A DNA stretch of 64,000 bases from assembly GCF_004795055.1 (NCBI RefSeq), contig NZ_SSBJ01000015.1, positions 106,810-170,809 of the forward strand, written 5' to 3'. Source of the DNA: Streptomyces sp. A1136. GTDB taxonomy: Bacteria; Actinomycetota; Actinomycetes; Streptomycetales; Streptomycetaceae. Positions 41,072 through 49,290 of this stretch are shown here, in pieces. Position 1 is the first letter of the stretch; every line of letters begins with the position of its first letter. The translations under genes and the position numbers were made by a program. Below the pieces are notes generated by a model. The model was not told the DNA's origin, ran no database searches, and was given only the letters and a program-made list of their open reading frames with translations.

Positions 41072-42925
41072 GGTTCCCGGCCTCTCACTGTGCGGTGTGG
41101 AGCTTAGTGGGTGGACACTATGACTAACTTCGGAAGGCCCCTGGGGTACCGGGATGCTCGAAAGAAATCGCAGGTCAGACGGGGTTTTTTCGGCCCCCTC
41201 CGTGACCGCCTCAGTCCCCGTCGGGGGCGCGTCGACCGGCGCCTGGTCCTCGCCGGTCTCGGCGGCCAGGGCCTGCACCTCGGCCATCTCGGCCGTGCTC
41301 CTGCGGCCGGTCACCATGTCCCACTGGATGAGCCGGACGTCCGGGCCGGGGACGGACACGCTCCTCGGGTTGGACCGCAAGACCTTGTGCCACCGCCCAT
41401 CGGCCTGCACCCAGTCGCCCTTCTTGAAGTCGGCCCGGCTCCAGACCTTCGGGGTCTCGGGCTCCGGTGCGGGCTCCTCGGCCGGGGGCTGCTCCTCGAT
41501 GGCGGGCTCCGGAGCCGGCTGCTCGGCGACCACTGCGGCGGGCTCCTCCGTCTGCGGCCTCGGCTTGATGCTCCGCACGAAGCCGCTGCGGTCCCGGGAC
41601 ACCACCCAGTCGTCCGCGCCGTACTCGTAGCCGTGCTCTCCGAGGAGTCGTGTGATGTCGGCCTGGAGTGCCTGCGACCAGACCGCGCGGCGGAACGTCT
41701 CCCCTTCCTTAGGCGTGATCTTCACGGGCTCGAAGTCCTTGTGCGGGCGGCTGCCCCCGTTGAGCCACGTCAGGGTCGCCTCGGCGCCGCTCATCGGGCA
41801 GGTGACGTAGATCCGCTTCGCCACCTTCGGGTCGGCGCGCTTCTTCGGCGCCTTCGTCTTCGCCGCTTCCAGGGCCTCGCGCACCGCGCTGGCCGGCTGC
41901 TCCTCCGAGGCCGCGCGAGCCGCCTTGGTGCCGGGGACCTTCCCGTCGGCGAGGAAGGCGAGCATCGCCGCCTCGGGGCACCGCGCGCGGGCGTTGGTGT
42001 AGTCCGCCGTGTGCGTCCAGAGCCGGCCGTCCTCGAAGGTGGCGTCCTCCAGGGTCATGACCTGCTTCGGGGCCAGTCTCAGGTTCCACGCGATCGACAG
42101 TGTCTTGGGGTTGACCCGGGCCACCTGGTACCAGGAGCCGGAGTAGAGCACGAAGTCCCTGGGCGCGAAGTCGTCGGGCCTCCAGATCTTCACGCCCTCG
42201 GCCTCGGCCTTCGCCACGATCTCCTCCCAGTACGCGATCTCCTCCTTGAAGTCCCGGATCAGCCGCGCGTGCCGGTCGACGGAGTCGTAGCCCTTCTCGA
42301 CGGCTTCCGCGTGGTGCCGCTCCTGCTGTCGCAGGTCGGCGCCCAGGCGCTCCAGGCGCCGCAGGGTGCGGTGGGGGTCCTTGCGGTGCTTCGCGTAGTT
42401 CTCGGCGGCCCCGGCCCGGTTGGCCCAGTACCCCGCGCGGTCGCGCTCCTCGAACGACTTCCGCATGTTCGTGTCGATCCGCGCGGCGTCGCGCCGGGCG
42501 CGGCCCTCGCTGTGGTGGCCGACGAGGATCGGCTGCCCGAACTCGAACCGCTTCGAGATCTGGTCGGCCGCCGATCGCCGGGCGTCGGCCGAGGCGACAG
42601 CCCGGCCCGCGCGGTCGCCGAACCGGTCGGCCCTGTCCTCGGCGCGCTCCTCGCGGTCGGCCTCGGCCTCCGCGAAGGACCGGCGTTCCTCTTCGTTGAT
42701 CTCGATCGTGACCTCGTGGCCGGCCGCGCGCAGGGCCTCGGCCGCGCGGTTGATGCGCCACATGTCGGCTTCCTTGTCCTGTGACCGCCGGATGTAAAGG
42801 CCCTCCACGTTGCGCGAGAACCAGAAGCCGTGGTTCCGCACGATCTCGAAGATCCCGTCACCCTTCCGGGAGCCGGTGAGGATCGTGCCCTCCGCTCGCG
42901 TGTGGTTGATCTCGATGGTCGCCAT
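41072..42925 (-). CDS. DUF3560 protein whose frame runs into parB
   Basis: The product starts MATIEINHTRAEGTILTGSR. Residues about 90-265 match DUF3560: ADREERAEDRADRFGDRAGR, FGQPILVGHHSEGRARRD and YWANRAGAAENYAK, a long charged helical region common on actinobacterial plasmids. Two further SH3/KOW-like segments follow (FAPRDFVLYSGSWYQVARVN, FKKGDWVQADGRWHKVLRSN). The expected stop within the GCAGGTCAG tail is out of frame by one base, at a run of six A (minus strand), so the frame stays open into parB at 41071. A one-base insertion or error could explain this. I do not call a fusion protein. Confidence 0.7.
41103..41178 (-). promoter_or_regulatory. Class-1 operator cassette, copy 4
   Basis: The core TAGTGGGTGGACACTA (41105-41120) lies 33 bases before the parB ATG. 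CCCTGGGGTACC and the GCAGGTCAG tail are conserved. Here the cassette is translated in frame as part of the long upstream frame. Confidence 0.75.
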
Positions 42926-42950
42926 GGGGCGTACCTCCTTGGGTGGGTGA

Positions 42951-42974
42951 GGGGCGGGCCGGGTGGCCCGCCCC
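42951..42974 (-). terminator. Perfect 10-bp hairpin
   Basis: GGGGCGGGCC and GGCCCGCCCC (42951-42960, 42965-42974) with loop GGGT lie between the stop at 42982 and the DUF3560 start. Confidence 0.7.
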
Positions 42975-42981
42975 GGGGTGG

Positions 42982-43248
42982 TCAGCGGACGCGCGTGGCG
43001 TTCATGGCGGCGTCGACGATGAGGAAGGTCTCGCCCCAGGTGGCCTCGATGTACTCGCAGGTGTCGCCGCCCCAGCCGCTGCTGCCGGAGATGTACGCCC
43101 GGCCGCTCTCCGGGGGGAGCTGGACGGTCCAGGTGAAGCCACCGTGGTCCACGCGGGTGTTGAGGCCGAGGTTCGTTCGCTGCCAGCTGGTGGCGGTGGC
43201 CGCTACGGTGAAGATGGCGGCGATGGCGGTGGGGTCGATGCTGGCCAT
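42982..43248 (-). CDS. Small protein of unknown function
   Basis: This 88-residue protein (MASIDPTAIAAIFTVAATAT) begins with a mildly hydrophobic helix and has GGFTWTVQLPPESGRAYI and a GSSGWGGDTCEYIEATW strand segment. No family is recognised. It has an AGGGAG site, and a class-1 operator ends 24 bases upstream of its ATG. Confidence 0.6.
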   Translation of the reverse strand: MASIDPTAIAAIFTVAATATSWQRTNLGLNTRVDHGGFTWTVQLPPESGRAYISGSSGWGGDTCEYIEATWGETFLIVDAAMNATRVR

Positions 43249-43270
43249 GTGGGCTCCCTGTAGGTTGGGG

Positions 43271-43356
43271 CTTAGTGGGTGGACACTATGACTAACTTTC
43301 GAACACCCCTGGGGTACCGGGTGATTCGCGGGAAATCGGAGAAAGTTGCAGGTCAG
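43271..43356 (-). promoter_or_regulatory. Class-1 operator cassette, copy 5
   Basis: The core (43273-43288) lies 24 bases before the start at 43248. CCCTGGGGTACC and GCAGGTCAG are conserved. Confidence 0.75.
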
Positions 43357-43358
43357 GG

Positions 43359-43392
43359 ACCCGGGGTCCGGCGGGGTCGCCGGACCCCGGGT
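43359..43392 (-). terminator. Perfect 15-bp hairpin
   Basis: The arms 43359-43373 and 43378-43392 match exactly with a GGGT loop. It follows the stop at 43396. Confidence 0.75.
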
Positions 43393-43395
43393 GGA

Positions 43396-43686
43396 TCAGA
43401 ACTCCTTGAGGATGTCGTCTGCGGTATCGAGGTAGCGGACGAACACCCAAGGGGCGACCTGGTCGAGGTGGCCCGCCTCCTCGACGGCCAGGGCGACGAA
43501 CTCGGCGATGGCCTTCGGGGTGCGCTCGATGCCCTCGGAGGTCAGGCCGGCCGCGATGTCGCGGTACCGGGCCGCCATGTTCGGATGGAGGTCGTCCAGG
43601 CTCAGTTCCTCCTTGGCGAACGCGATGAGGTCAGCCAGGCCCTCGATGTCGGCGGTGGTGAAGATGCTGTTCGCGGTGGCGGTCAC
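43396..43686 (-). CDS. Small acidic helical protein
   Basis: This 96-residue protein starts with GTG at 43686. It is helical and acidic (GLADLIAFAKEELSLDDLHP, AIAEFVALAVEEAGHLDQV). It may be a small regulator or anti-host protein, but no family is recognised. A class-1 operator lies directly upstream. Confidence 0.6.
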   Translation of the reverse strand: MTATANSIFTTADIEGLADLIAFAKEELSLDDLHPNMAARYRDIAAGLTSEGIERTPKAIAEFVALAVEEAGHLDQVAPWVFVRYLDTADDILKEF

Positions 43687-43709
43687 TGGTGACTCCCTGG
43701 GGGTTGGGG

Positions 43710-43795
43710 CTTAGTGGGTGGACACTATGACTAACTTCCGAACGCCCCTGGGGTACCGGGTAAATCGCGGGAGATCGGAGAAAGTTGCAGGTCAG
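43710..43795 (-). promoter_or_regulatory. Class-1 operator cassette, copy 6
   Basis: The core (43712-43727) lies 25 bases before the GTG at 43686. Its tail contains the stop codon of the gene at 43792. Confidence 0.75.
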
Positions 43796-44220
43796 ACGGC
43801 CGACCAGGTCGCCGGGCGCTGGCCGGTGTGCCACCCGTCGTGGTGTCCCTGCCGGGCCTCCGCGTTGTCGCGGACCTCGGTCTCGCACCAGCAGAGCACC
43901 ATCGGCCCCCACGGGCTGGCGTCCGCCTCCCGGTCGAGCTGGGCGCGGGCCTCCAGTCGCGCTTCCGCCCACGCGTAGATCAGCGCCTTGCCCGCCTCCC
44001 CGGCCGCCTCGCCGGGCGTCTTGCTCTCCTCGATGGCGGCCAGGTAGCGGCGGCCGATGAACCGCACGGCGCGGGTGCCGGTGAAGGTGTCGACCAGGCC
44101 CTCCAGGTCGAGGTGCGGGAAGGACTCGTGGAGCGACTGGGCGGCGAAGGCCGCGATCTTGCCGATGGCCTCGCCGAGGTCGCTGGCCTCGCGGGCGGTG
44201 GGGGTCGTGGTGGCGCGCAT
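43792..44220 (-). CDS. Protein of unknown function
   Basis: This 142-residue protein (MRATTTPTAREASDLGEAIG) is mostly helical: AIGKIAAFAAQSLHESFPHL, AGKALIYAWAEARLEARAQL. The end has MVLCWCETEVRDN. It has a GAAGGG site. No family recognised. Confidence 0.6.
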   Translation of the reverse strand: MRATTTPTAREASDLGEAIGKIAAFAAQSLHESFPHLDLEGLVDTFTGTRAVRFIGRRYLAAIEESKTPGEAAGEAGKALIYAWAEARLEARAQLDREADASPWGPMVLCWCETEVRDNAEARQGHHDGWHTGQRPATWSAV

Positions 44221-44244
44221 GGGTGGGCCCTTCTGGGAGGAGGA

Positions 44245-44268
44245 GGGCGGGGCCGGTCGGCCCCGCCC
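44245..44268 (-). terminator. Perfect 10-bp hairpin
   Basis: GGGCGGGGCC and GGCCCCGCCC (44245-44254, 44259-44268) with loop GGTC lie after the stop at 44282. Confidence 0.7.
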
Positions 44269-44281
44269 GGGGTGCCGCTGG

Positions 44282-44932
44282 TCAGTTGGTGAGGATCGCC
44301 TCGCCAGCCGGGGTGAGGGTGACCGGCTGCCCCTCGGAGGCGGGGCCGGTGTTGCTCATCTGCGCCCAGCCCTTGCTGATCGCGAACTCGACCATCACCA
44401 GGCGGGGTGCACTCCCGTCCTCGACGGTGACCTTGCCGGCCGCGTGAACCTTGACGCCGTTGCCGCGGATGGCTTCCAGGACCTGCACCTGCTGGCGGAC
44501 GGCCGTGCGCAGACCGCCGATCACGGCGGGCTCCAGCTCCGGGGCGGGCGTCTCGGTGGGGGCCGCGTCCTCGTCAATCTCGATCGTGTCGGTCGCGTCC
44601 AGGAAGCGACGCAGGCCGTCCTGCTCGGCGAGCTGGGACGCGTTGCGCACCATGCTGGTGCTCATGGAGAGGCCGTAGTGGAGCAGGAGCTCCAGGCACT
44701 CCTCGCGCTGCTTGGCCAGGCCCTCGCGGACGCCGTGGCGGTCGATGCGGTTGAGGAGCTGCATCCAGGGCTTCGCCTTGCCTTCGGCGACCAGGACGGC
44801 GTCCATGAGGCCGTCGAGCTGTGCGCCCTGGAAGGCGAGCGCGTCGGTCAGGCGCTTGCGGGCCGCACCGGCCTCTTCGAAGGTGGAGGTGGCGCGGTTA
44901 GTGAGGCGCTTGAGGGCGATCTTGGCGTCCAT
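44282..44932 (-). CDS. Helical protein with C-terminal winged-helix-like end
   Basis: This 216-residue protein (MDAKIALKRLTNRATSTFEE) has long helices in the first 130 residues, then VRQQVQVLEAIRGNGVKVHA and a C-terminus MVEFAISKGWAQMSN...VTLTPAGEAIL that resembles the wing of a wHTH. It could bind DNA. A class-1 operator lies 26 bases upstream. The function is unknown. Confidence 0.6.
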   Translation of the reverse strand: MDAKIALKRLTNRATSTFEEAGAARKRLTDALAFQGAQLDGLMDAVLVAEGKAKPWMQLLNRIDRHGVREGLAKQREECLELLLHYGLSMSTSMVRNASQLAEQDGLRRFLDATDTIEIDEDAAPTETPAPELEPAVIGGLRTAVRQQVQVLEAIRGNGVKVHAAGKVTVEDGSAPRLVMVEFAISKGWAQMSNTGPASEGQPVTLTPAGEAILTN

Positions 44933-44956
44933 GTCGGGCTCCTTGTGGGGTGGTGT

Positions 44957-45044
44957 GTTAGTGGGTGGACACTATGACTAACGCGATATCTCCCTGGGGG
45001 TACCGGGGTGACGCGAGGAAATCAGGGAAGTTTTCGCAGGTCAG
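44957..45044 (-). promoter_or_regulatory. Class-1 operator cassette, copy 7
   Basis: The core (44959-44974) lies 26 bases before the ATG at 44932. The tail (TTTTCGCAGGTCAG) here is not followed by a minus-strand gene end, so this cassette sits alone between divergent transcripts. Confidence 0.75.
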
Positions 45045-45088
45045 AGCCCTGCGGCGTCAACCGGGTGTGCCGCTCGTGACGCGCGCCA

Positions 45089-45104
45089 TAGTGGGCAGGC
45101 ACTA
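45089..45104 (+). promoter_or_regulatory. Class-1 operator variant before the plus-strand regulator
   Basis: TAGTGGGCAGGCACTA differs from the cassette core at two or three central bases only and keeps both TAGTG and CACTA arms. It ends 10 bases before the ATG at 45115, so a product binding there would control that gene. Confidence 0.7.
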
Positions 45105-45114
45105 ACCTGCTGGC

Positions 45115-45411
45115 ATGAGCCGTCACGAACTCCCCCCGGTCTTCGCCGCCCTCGCCGAGCTGGCCGGCGAGCCCACCGTCGAGCGAGCGCAAGTCCTCGG
45201 CCGCGCCCTCAAGGCCATGCCGGACCTGTCGGCCTGGGTCCGGGAGCAGAGGCAGCTCACCGTCCGCGCCCTGCTCGACATGCCGCAACACAGCGCCAAG
45301 ACCCTGTCCGGCCCCCTGGAGGTCACCCCGCAGAGGGTCCACGACATCGCCGCTGGCCACCGGGCCACGGAGAACAGGCGCGCCGCTGCCGCCAAGTCGC
45401 CCACCGGCTGA
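45115..45411 (+). CDS. Small DNA-binding-like regulator (plus strand)
   Basis: This is one of the few genes on the plus strand. The 98-residue product (MSRHELPPVFAALAELAGEP) has QVLGRALKAMPDLSAWVREQ then RQLTVRALLDMPQHSAK, and VTPQRVHDIAAGHRA near the C-terminus, as in a small helix-turn-helix protein. It resembles the 57681 gene along its length: MPDLSAWVREQRQLTVRALL against WPDLGSELRQLREKRVNALR, and VTPQRVHDIAAG against VTPERAQQISKG. Its promoter carries the TAGTG-N6-CACTA operator, so autoregulation and control of the eight cassettes are plausible. Confidence 0.7.
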   Translation: MSRHELPPVFAALAELAGEPTVERAQVLGRALKAMPDLSAWVREQRQLTVRALLDMPQHSAKTLSGPLEVTPQRVHDIAAGHRATENRRAAAAKSPTG

Positions 45412-45430
45412 CCCCCTGGGGGAACGAGGA

Positions 45431-45469
45431 GCGCCCGCCTGCCGCCCGGAGAGGGCGGCAGGCGGGCGC
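45431..45469. terminator. Perfect 16-bp bidirectional hairpin
   Basis: The arms 45431-45446 and 45454-45469 match exactly. It sits between the convergent genes ending at 45411 and 45483, so it can stop transcription from both sides. Confidence 0.85.
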
Positions 45470-45482
45470 TCGTCGTTCTGGG

Positions 45483-45779
45483 CTACTGGTGCCAACGGCG
45501 GTCGCCGGCTCCCCGCTCCGAGGCGGGGACGTCCAGGCCGGCCGTCGAGGCGACCGCCACCGAGTAGGCCACTGCTCCGGAGTGCGCCAGGCACGCGTAG
45601 TGCATGTTCTCCTCGGCCGAGTCCACGAAGTACAGCACTGCGTCCGCCGGGCACATCCCGCACGACGCCACGCCCTCCTCGGGATCGGCGCTCCGGTCGG
45701 CCAGACCGACGCGGCCCTCGCCGGTCCCGTACCCGCCGCTCATCCTGCGGGCCATGTCCTGTCGGGTCGGTCCACTCAT
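45483..45779 (-). CDS. Small Cys-containing protein of unknown function
   Basis: This 98-residue protein (MSGPTRQDMARRMSGGYGTG) has SCGMCPADAVLYFVDSAEEN and HYACLAHSG, which may form a metal site with CGMC and CxxH. It has a GGAG site. No family recognised. Confidence 0.6.
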   Translation of the reverse strand: MSGPTRQDMARRMSGGYGTGEGRVGLADRSADPEEGVASCGMCPADAVLYFVDSAEENMHYACLAHSGAVAYSVAVASTAGLDVPASERGAGDRRWHQ

Positions 45780-45830
45780 CTTGGGCTCCGTTCAGATCAC
45801 TCATCAGGGTAGGGGCTCCGCTCGCGCGAT

Positions 45831-46994
45831 TCAGGACGCTGCCGCGAAGAGGTCGAGCTGTTCGACGTCGTCCGGTGCGACCGTCAGCGGGGGCAGCTCC
45901 CTCGGGGGCAGCGCGGGCGTCGTCGGCAACTGCGGCTTGGGCGTCGGGCGCCCGGCCTCGGCGCGCAGCTCGGCGACCAGGCCGGGGTCGATGCGGTGGG
46001 TCTCGATCTCCTCGTCGGTGGGGATCCAGCCGATGGGCCGGCTGCGGCCGAGGCGGTGCGTGATGTCCTGCACCCGGGCCCAGACGTTCCACAGCCGCTC
46101 GTCGCGGGCTTCCCAGGCGTGCAGCTCATCCATGGCCGCGTACATCGCCTCCCGGTGGGCCAGGCGGTGCCGGGACTGCTCGTCGGCCGCTGCGTTCTGG
46201 CTGGTGGCCAGCTCGCCGCCGAGGAGCGGGTGGAGCGCTTCCCGGTCCATCCGGGGGCCCTTCATGGCCGGGGTCGGCCGGTAGACCCTCCACAGGTGCA
46301 GCGCCTCGCGGCCGTCGGCGGTGACGCTGACCCTCTTGTACCCCGGGCCGAAGGGCTCGGAGATGACGAGGAGTCCAGCGTTCACCAGCGGGGTCAAGCG
46401 GCCTTCTGCGACGGGGTGACCGGCGTACCCGGGCTGTGGGAAGTAGCGCAGCACGCCGTCCTGCCGGTACTGGAGCTGGATGGCAGCCGCGGCGGCCATC
46501 AGGTCGGCTTGGGCGGTGGACCAGCCGAGCGCGCGTGCCCGCTGCCGTCCCCATGCCCGCTCGCGGGCTCCCTCGAGGAACTTGCTCGCCACCGAGCCGG
46601 CCGGGGGCAGTTCGGGCGCGGACTCCGGCTCGGGCTGGACTGCTTCCGGCTCCGGGGCGGGCTCGGGCGCCGTCGGCTCGGCGGGGGCGGGCGGCTCCTC
46701 GCGAACTCGGGAGCCGTAGTTCGCGACGCCGGTCATCGGGCGGTCGCCACTCGGGTAGCGCACCGAGACGCGGAACGCGAAGGGGCCTTCGTCCGCCAGG
46801 CGCTCGATCTCGTCGGCGTGGGCGGCGATCGTCTCGTCCGCGTGGCGCGAGAGGGCCAGGACGAAGGTGCCGATGCGCTCGCCGTTGCGGTAGTCGCCGG
46901 TCACGCGGAAGTCGTCGCCCTGGACGAGGCCGAGGCCGCGCAGGATGCGCGCGATGGCCACGGTGGGGGTACGGGGTGGGGTGCTGGGGCTCAT
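45831..46994 (-). CDS. Protein of unknown function with wHTH-like middle
   Basis: This 387-residue protein starts MSPSTPPRTPTVAIARILRG (ATG at 46994, GGGAG site). The N-terminus (RILRGLGLVQGDDFRVTGDY) is strand-rich. A Pro/Glu linker follows. Then GRLTPLVNAGLLVISEPFGP and GYKRVSVTADGREALHLWRV look like a winged-helix end, and a C-terminal helical half contains LHAWEARDERLWNVWARVQD. It is under class-1 operator copy 8. The function is unknown. Confidence 0.6.
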   Translation of the reverse strand: MSPSTPPRTPTVAIARILRGLGLVQGDDFRVTGDYRNGERIGTFVLALSRHADETIAAHADEIERLADEGPFAFRVSVRYPSGDRPMTGVANYGSRVREEPPAPAEPTAPEPAPEPEAVQPEPESAPELPPAGSVASKFLEGARERAWGRQRARALGWSTAQADLMAAAAAIQLQYRQDGVLRYFPQPGYAGHPVAEGRLTPLVNAGLLVISEPFGPGYKRVSVTADGREALHLWRVYRPTPAMKGPRMDREALHPLLGGELATSQNAAADEQSRHRLAHREAMYAAMDELHAWEARDERLWNVWARVQDITHRLGRSRPIGWIPTDEEIETHRIDPGLVAELRAEAGRPTPKPQLPTTPALPPRELPPLTVAPDDVEQLDLFAAAS

Positions 46995-47013
46995 GGTGCT
47001 CCCGATGCGGGGT

Positions 47014-47065
47014 GTTAGTGGGTGGACACTATGACTAACGCCGGGGGGTCCCTGGAGTACCGGGT
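47014..47065 (-). promoter_or_regulatory. Class-1 operator cassette, copy 8
   Basis: The core TAGTGGGTGGACACTA (47016-47031) lies 21 bases before the ATG at 46994. The distal tail is diverged and merges into a GTCCGGAC cluster. Confidence 0.7.
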
Positions 47066-47096
47066 ACGACCCGGGAAGTGGCAGGGAAGTCGGGCT

Positions 47097-47206
47097 CCGG
47101 ACATGTCCGGACGGGCGTCCGGACAACCGCCCGGACATGTCCGGAGCGTCCCGCACGTCAGTCGCGTTCTCGCTGGTCAGCGTGTCCGGACACTGTCCGG
47201 ACAGGG
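47097..47206. repeat. GTCCGGAC palindrome cluster 3
   Basis: Four GTCCGGAC copies lie in an intergenic stretch, among them TCCGGACATGTCCGGA, a perfect 16-base palindrome at 47096 or so, and a GTCCGGACACTGTCCGGACA pair. It ends about 13 bases from the stop of the 47219 gene. Confidence 0.85.
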
Positions 47207-47218
47207 CTGGCCGGCGGC

Positions 47219-47992
47219 TTACTCGCCCCGGTCGTACACGTCCGCCCAGTACCGGCGGTCTTCAAGGCCGACCTCTCGCGCCGAGGGCTCGTCCGCTGCG
47301 GTGACCGCGTCGGTGAAGCCGACGGGGAGGCTGGCGACGAACGCGGCGGCCATGTCGTGACGGTGACGGCGCGCCAGGTTCCGGGCCTCGGTGCGGTCGC
47401 CGCCGAAGGCGCTGAACTGGCCGCACGAGCAGGAGGCCGCACTGGCCGACTGGCGGACCATCCCGGCGCGGCGGCCGGGTCGGTTCAGCCCGGCGGTGAC
47501 GAGCCGGCTGTCGGAGGGCCGGGACCAACCTTCGGGCTCGGTGGTCGTCGTGCGGTGGGCGGCGGCCAGCAGTCCGAGCCGCGCGGTGAGCGTCAGCCGG
47601 ACCTTGCCGTGCTCGTCGGCGGTCACGAGCTGGCGGGCGCGCAGAGCCGCGGTGGCCATCGGGCTGATCTCGGTGAGCCCGGCGAGGATGATCCGCCGCC
47701 CGTGGTCGTTCTCCATGTACCGGACCGGGCGCAGGCCGTCGATGTCCGTCAGGTCGCGGATCACCGCTTCGGTCAGGGTGCCGACCGGCATCTGCGGGGC
47801 GAAGGTGATCGAACGGTGCGCGATGCCGCCGCGAAGCTCCCGGCGGGTCCAGGTGATGAGCGCGCCGCCGTCCCGAGTGGCCTCGATGGCGTAGCCGCGC
47901 CGGGCGCCCCGGCGGAGGGTCGTGAGGGCGTGCGCTTCGCTGGCGGTGCCCTCGGTGGTGCCGCCTGCGTGGGTGATGGTCTCGCGGAACAT
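47219..47992 (-). CDS. Protein of unknown function with a Cys/His cluster
   Basis: This 257-residue protein (MFRETITHAGGTTEGTASEA) has a GAGGAGGACC site. The first half is strand-rich; DLTDIDGLRPVRYMENDHGR and AALRARQLVTADEHGKVRLT are wHTH-like. SASCSCGQFSAFGGDRTEAR then RRHRHDM may be a metal or nucleic-acid site. The function is unknown. Confidence 0.6.
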   Translation of the reverse strand: MFRETITHAGGTTEGTASEAHALTTLRRGARRGYAIEATRDGGALITWTRRELRGGIAHRSITFAPQMPVGTLTEAVIRDLTDIDGLRPVRYMENDHGRRIILAGLTEISPMATAALRARQLVTADEHGKVRLTLTARLGLLAAAHRTTTTEPEGWSRPSDSRLVTAGLNRPGRRAGMVRQSASAASCSCGQFSAFGGDRTEARNLARRHRHDMAAAFVASLPVGFTDAVTAADEPSAREVGLEDRRYWADVYDRGE

Positions 47993-48015
47993 GGGCTGGT
48001 CCTCCTCGTTGAGGG

Positions 48016-48666
48016 TCAGGCGTGGGTGGGCTGGACGGTGCGGATGAGCTGCCAGATGTCGCCGGGGGTGATGTCGTAGGGCACCTCCAGCTCGGCGAGG
48101 ATCAGGCCGCCGTCGAACACGGTCAGGTGGCCCGGCAGGTGGGCCGCCGTGCGGGTGCCGGTGTGCGGCCGGTAGCTCTTCGGGGCCTGGTCGGCGCGGC
48201 CGTGGAGAGCGACCTCGGCGGCCAGGCGGTCGTAGTCGCCGTGCAGCCGGATGAGCGCGACGAGCACGGCCTTGGCTACGTCCTCCTCGCGGCAGTCGAG
48301 GTGACCGGCCAGGTCGAGGAGGCGGGCGCGCAGCTCGTTCTCGCGGCTGACGTGCTCGGGGTCGGCGGGCAGCAGGTCGGGCAGCTCGGGCGCGTAGCCG
48401 GTGACCGGGGCCGTGACGTAGTCGAAGACGGCGGTCGGGATGCCGGTCTCGGCGCGGGCGGCGGCCATGCGGGCGCGCCAGATGGCCTGGTCGGCCTCGT
48501 CGGGCATCCGGTCGGTGTCGGCCGCCTCGCGCAGGCCCTTGGCGGCCTGGGCCAGGTTCCGGCCGATGGTGCGCAGGGCGGCGCCCTCGGCGTGGGACTT
48601 GGCGCGGGCTCGGACGATGCCGGCGAGGAGCTGCGCGCGGGCGGCGGCCTTCATGTGCTGGTTCAT
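48016..48666 (-). CDS. Protein of unknown function
   Basis: This 216-residue protein (MNQHMKAAARAQLLAGIVRA) is helical over its first 160 residues (LRARLLDLAGHLDCREEDVA, AVLVALIRLHGDYDRLAAEV) and strand-rich at the end. It begins after a GAGAGGACC site. No family is recognised. Confidence 0.6.
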   Translation of the reverse strand: MNQHMKAAARAQLLAGIVRARAKSHAEGAALRTIGRNLAQAAKGLREAADTDRMPDEADQAIWRARMAAARAETGIPTAVFDYVTAPVTGYAPELPDLLPADPEHVSRENELRARLLDLAGHLDCREEDVAKAVLVALIRLHGDYDRLAAEVALHGRADQAPKSYRPHTGTRTAAHLPGHLTVFDGGLILAELEVPYDITPGDIWQLIRTVQPTHA

Positions 48667-48687
48667 CTCGACGGTCCTCTCGGTGGA

Positions 48688-49050
48688 TCAGGCGGCGGTG
48701 GCGGTGGCGAGGAGGAGCGCGGCGGCCCCGTGGTAGCAGAGGGAGGTGGCCCGCAGGCCGGCCGGGCAGTTGCACTGACCGGTGGCCGCGGTGCGGTGGA
48801 TCTCGCTGCCGTCCTCGGAGACGACGAGGAAGACGCGGTTCGCGCGGAGGGGGACCAGGGCGCCCATCTCCAGCAGCTCCAGGGCCTTGGCCATCTGGTA
48901 CGGCTTGTACGCGGCCGGGGGGTTGAGCCGGGCGGCGCGGCGGACCATGCGCCTGCACTTCGGGCCGAGGCCGTCGGGGGAGGGCTTGCGGAGGATCCTG
49001 CGGCACTTGAGACACCGGGCGGGGTGAGGGGTGATGTCCGGTGTGCTCAT
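48688..49050 (-). CDS. SWIM-like and DUF6011-like zinc protein
   Basis: This 120-residue protein has CLKCRRILRKPSPDGLGPKC near the N-terminus, like the small zinc motif of DUF6011 proteins, and QCNCPAGLRATSLCYHGAAA at the C-terminus, a CxC...CxH pattern as in SWIM zinc fingers. It probably binds DNA or protein. A class-2 leader lies just upstream. A relative of its first motif (CWSCGRALRDETSKTLGIGP) is in the 62205 gene. Confidence 0.7.
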   Translation of the reverse strand: MSTPDITPHPARCLKCRRILRKPSPDGLGPKCRRMVRRAARLNPPAAYKPYQMAKALELLEMGALVPLRANRVFLVVSEDGSEIHRTAATGQCNCPAGLRATSLCYHGAAALLLATATAA

Positions 49051-49073
49051 GACCGTGTCCTTTGGTGGGTGGT

Positions 49074-49141
49074 GAGTGGTTACATCAACATCATTTCCAT
49101 AATTCGTTTCGGATAATCCATTACGGGAAAGAGGTTTGGCA
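49074..49141 (-). promoter_or_regulatory. Class-2 early leader, copy 2
   Basis: An AT-rich block upstream of the start at 49050 contains GAGTGGTTACATCAAC and CATTTCCATAATTCG, then TTACGGGAAAGAGG. It aligns with copies at 33331 and 51306 and is likely a promoter/operator. Confidence 0.6.
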
Positions 49142-49242
49142 AAGAATCGGCAAACCGGCGCATGATCCGCGTGGCGTCCACCCAGGTCAGAGGCCGTTCG
49201 GCGCCCTGTTCGCCGAACTTCGCTGAACAGCGCTGAACAGCG

Positions 49243-49279
49243 CGACGCCCCGCTCTCCACCAGGGAGAGCGGGGCGTCG
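49243..49279 (-). terminator. Perfect 16-bp hairpin
   Basis: The arms 49243-49258 and 49264-49279 match exactly. It lies 11 bases after the stop at 49291. Two GCTGAACAGC palindromes lie immediately before it. Confidence 0.85.
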
Positions 49280-49290
49280 GGGCGCGGACC

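Noticed and set aside
39836..42925. A single 1029-residue DUF3560-ParB fusion protein
   Set aside because: The junction consists of the translated operator cassette, and parB has its own ribosome-binding site and start; a shifted stop is a simpler explanation.
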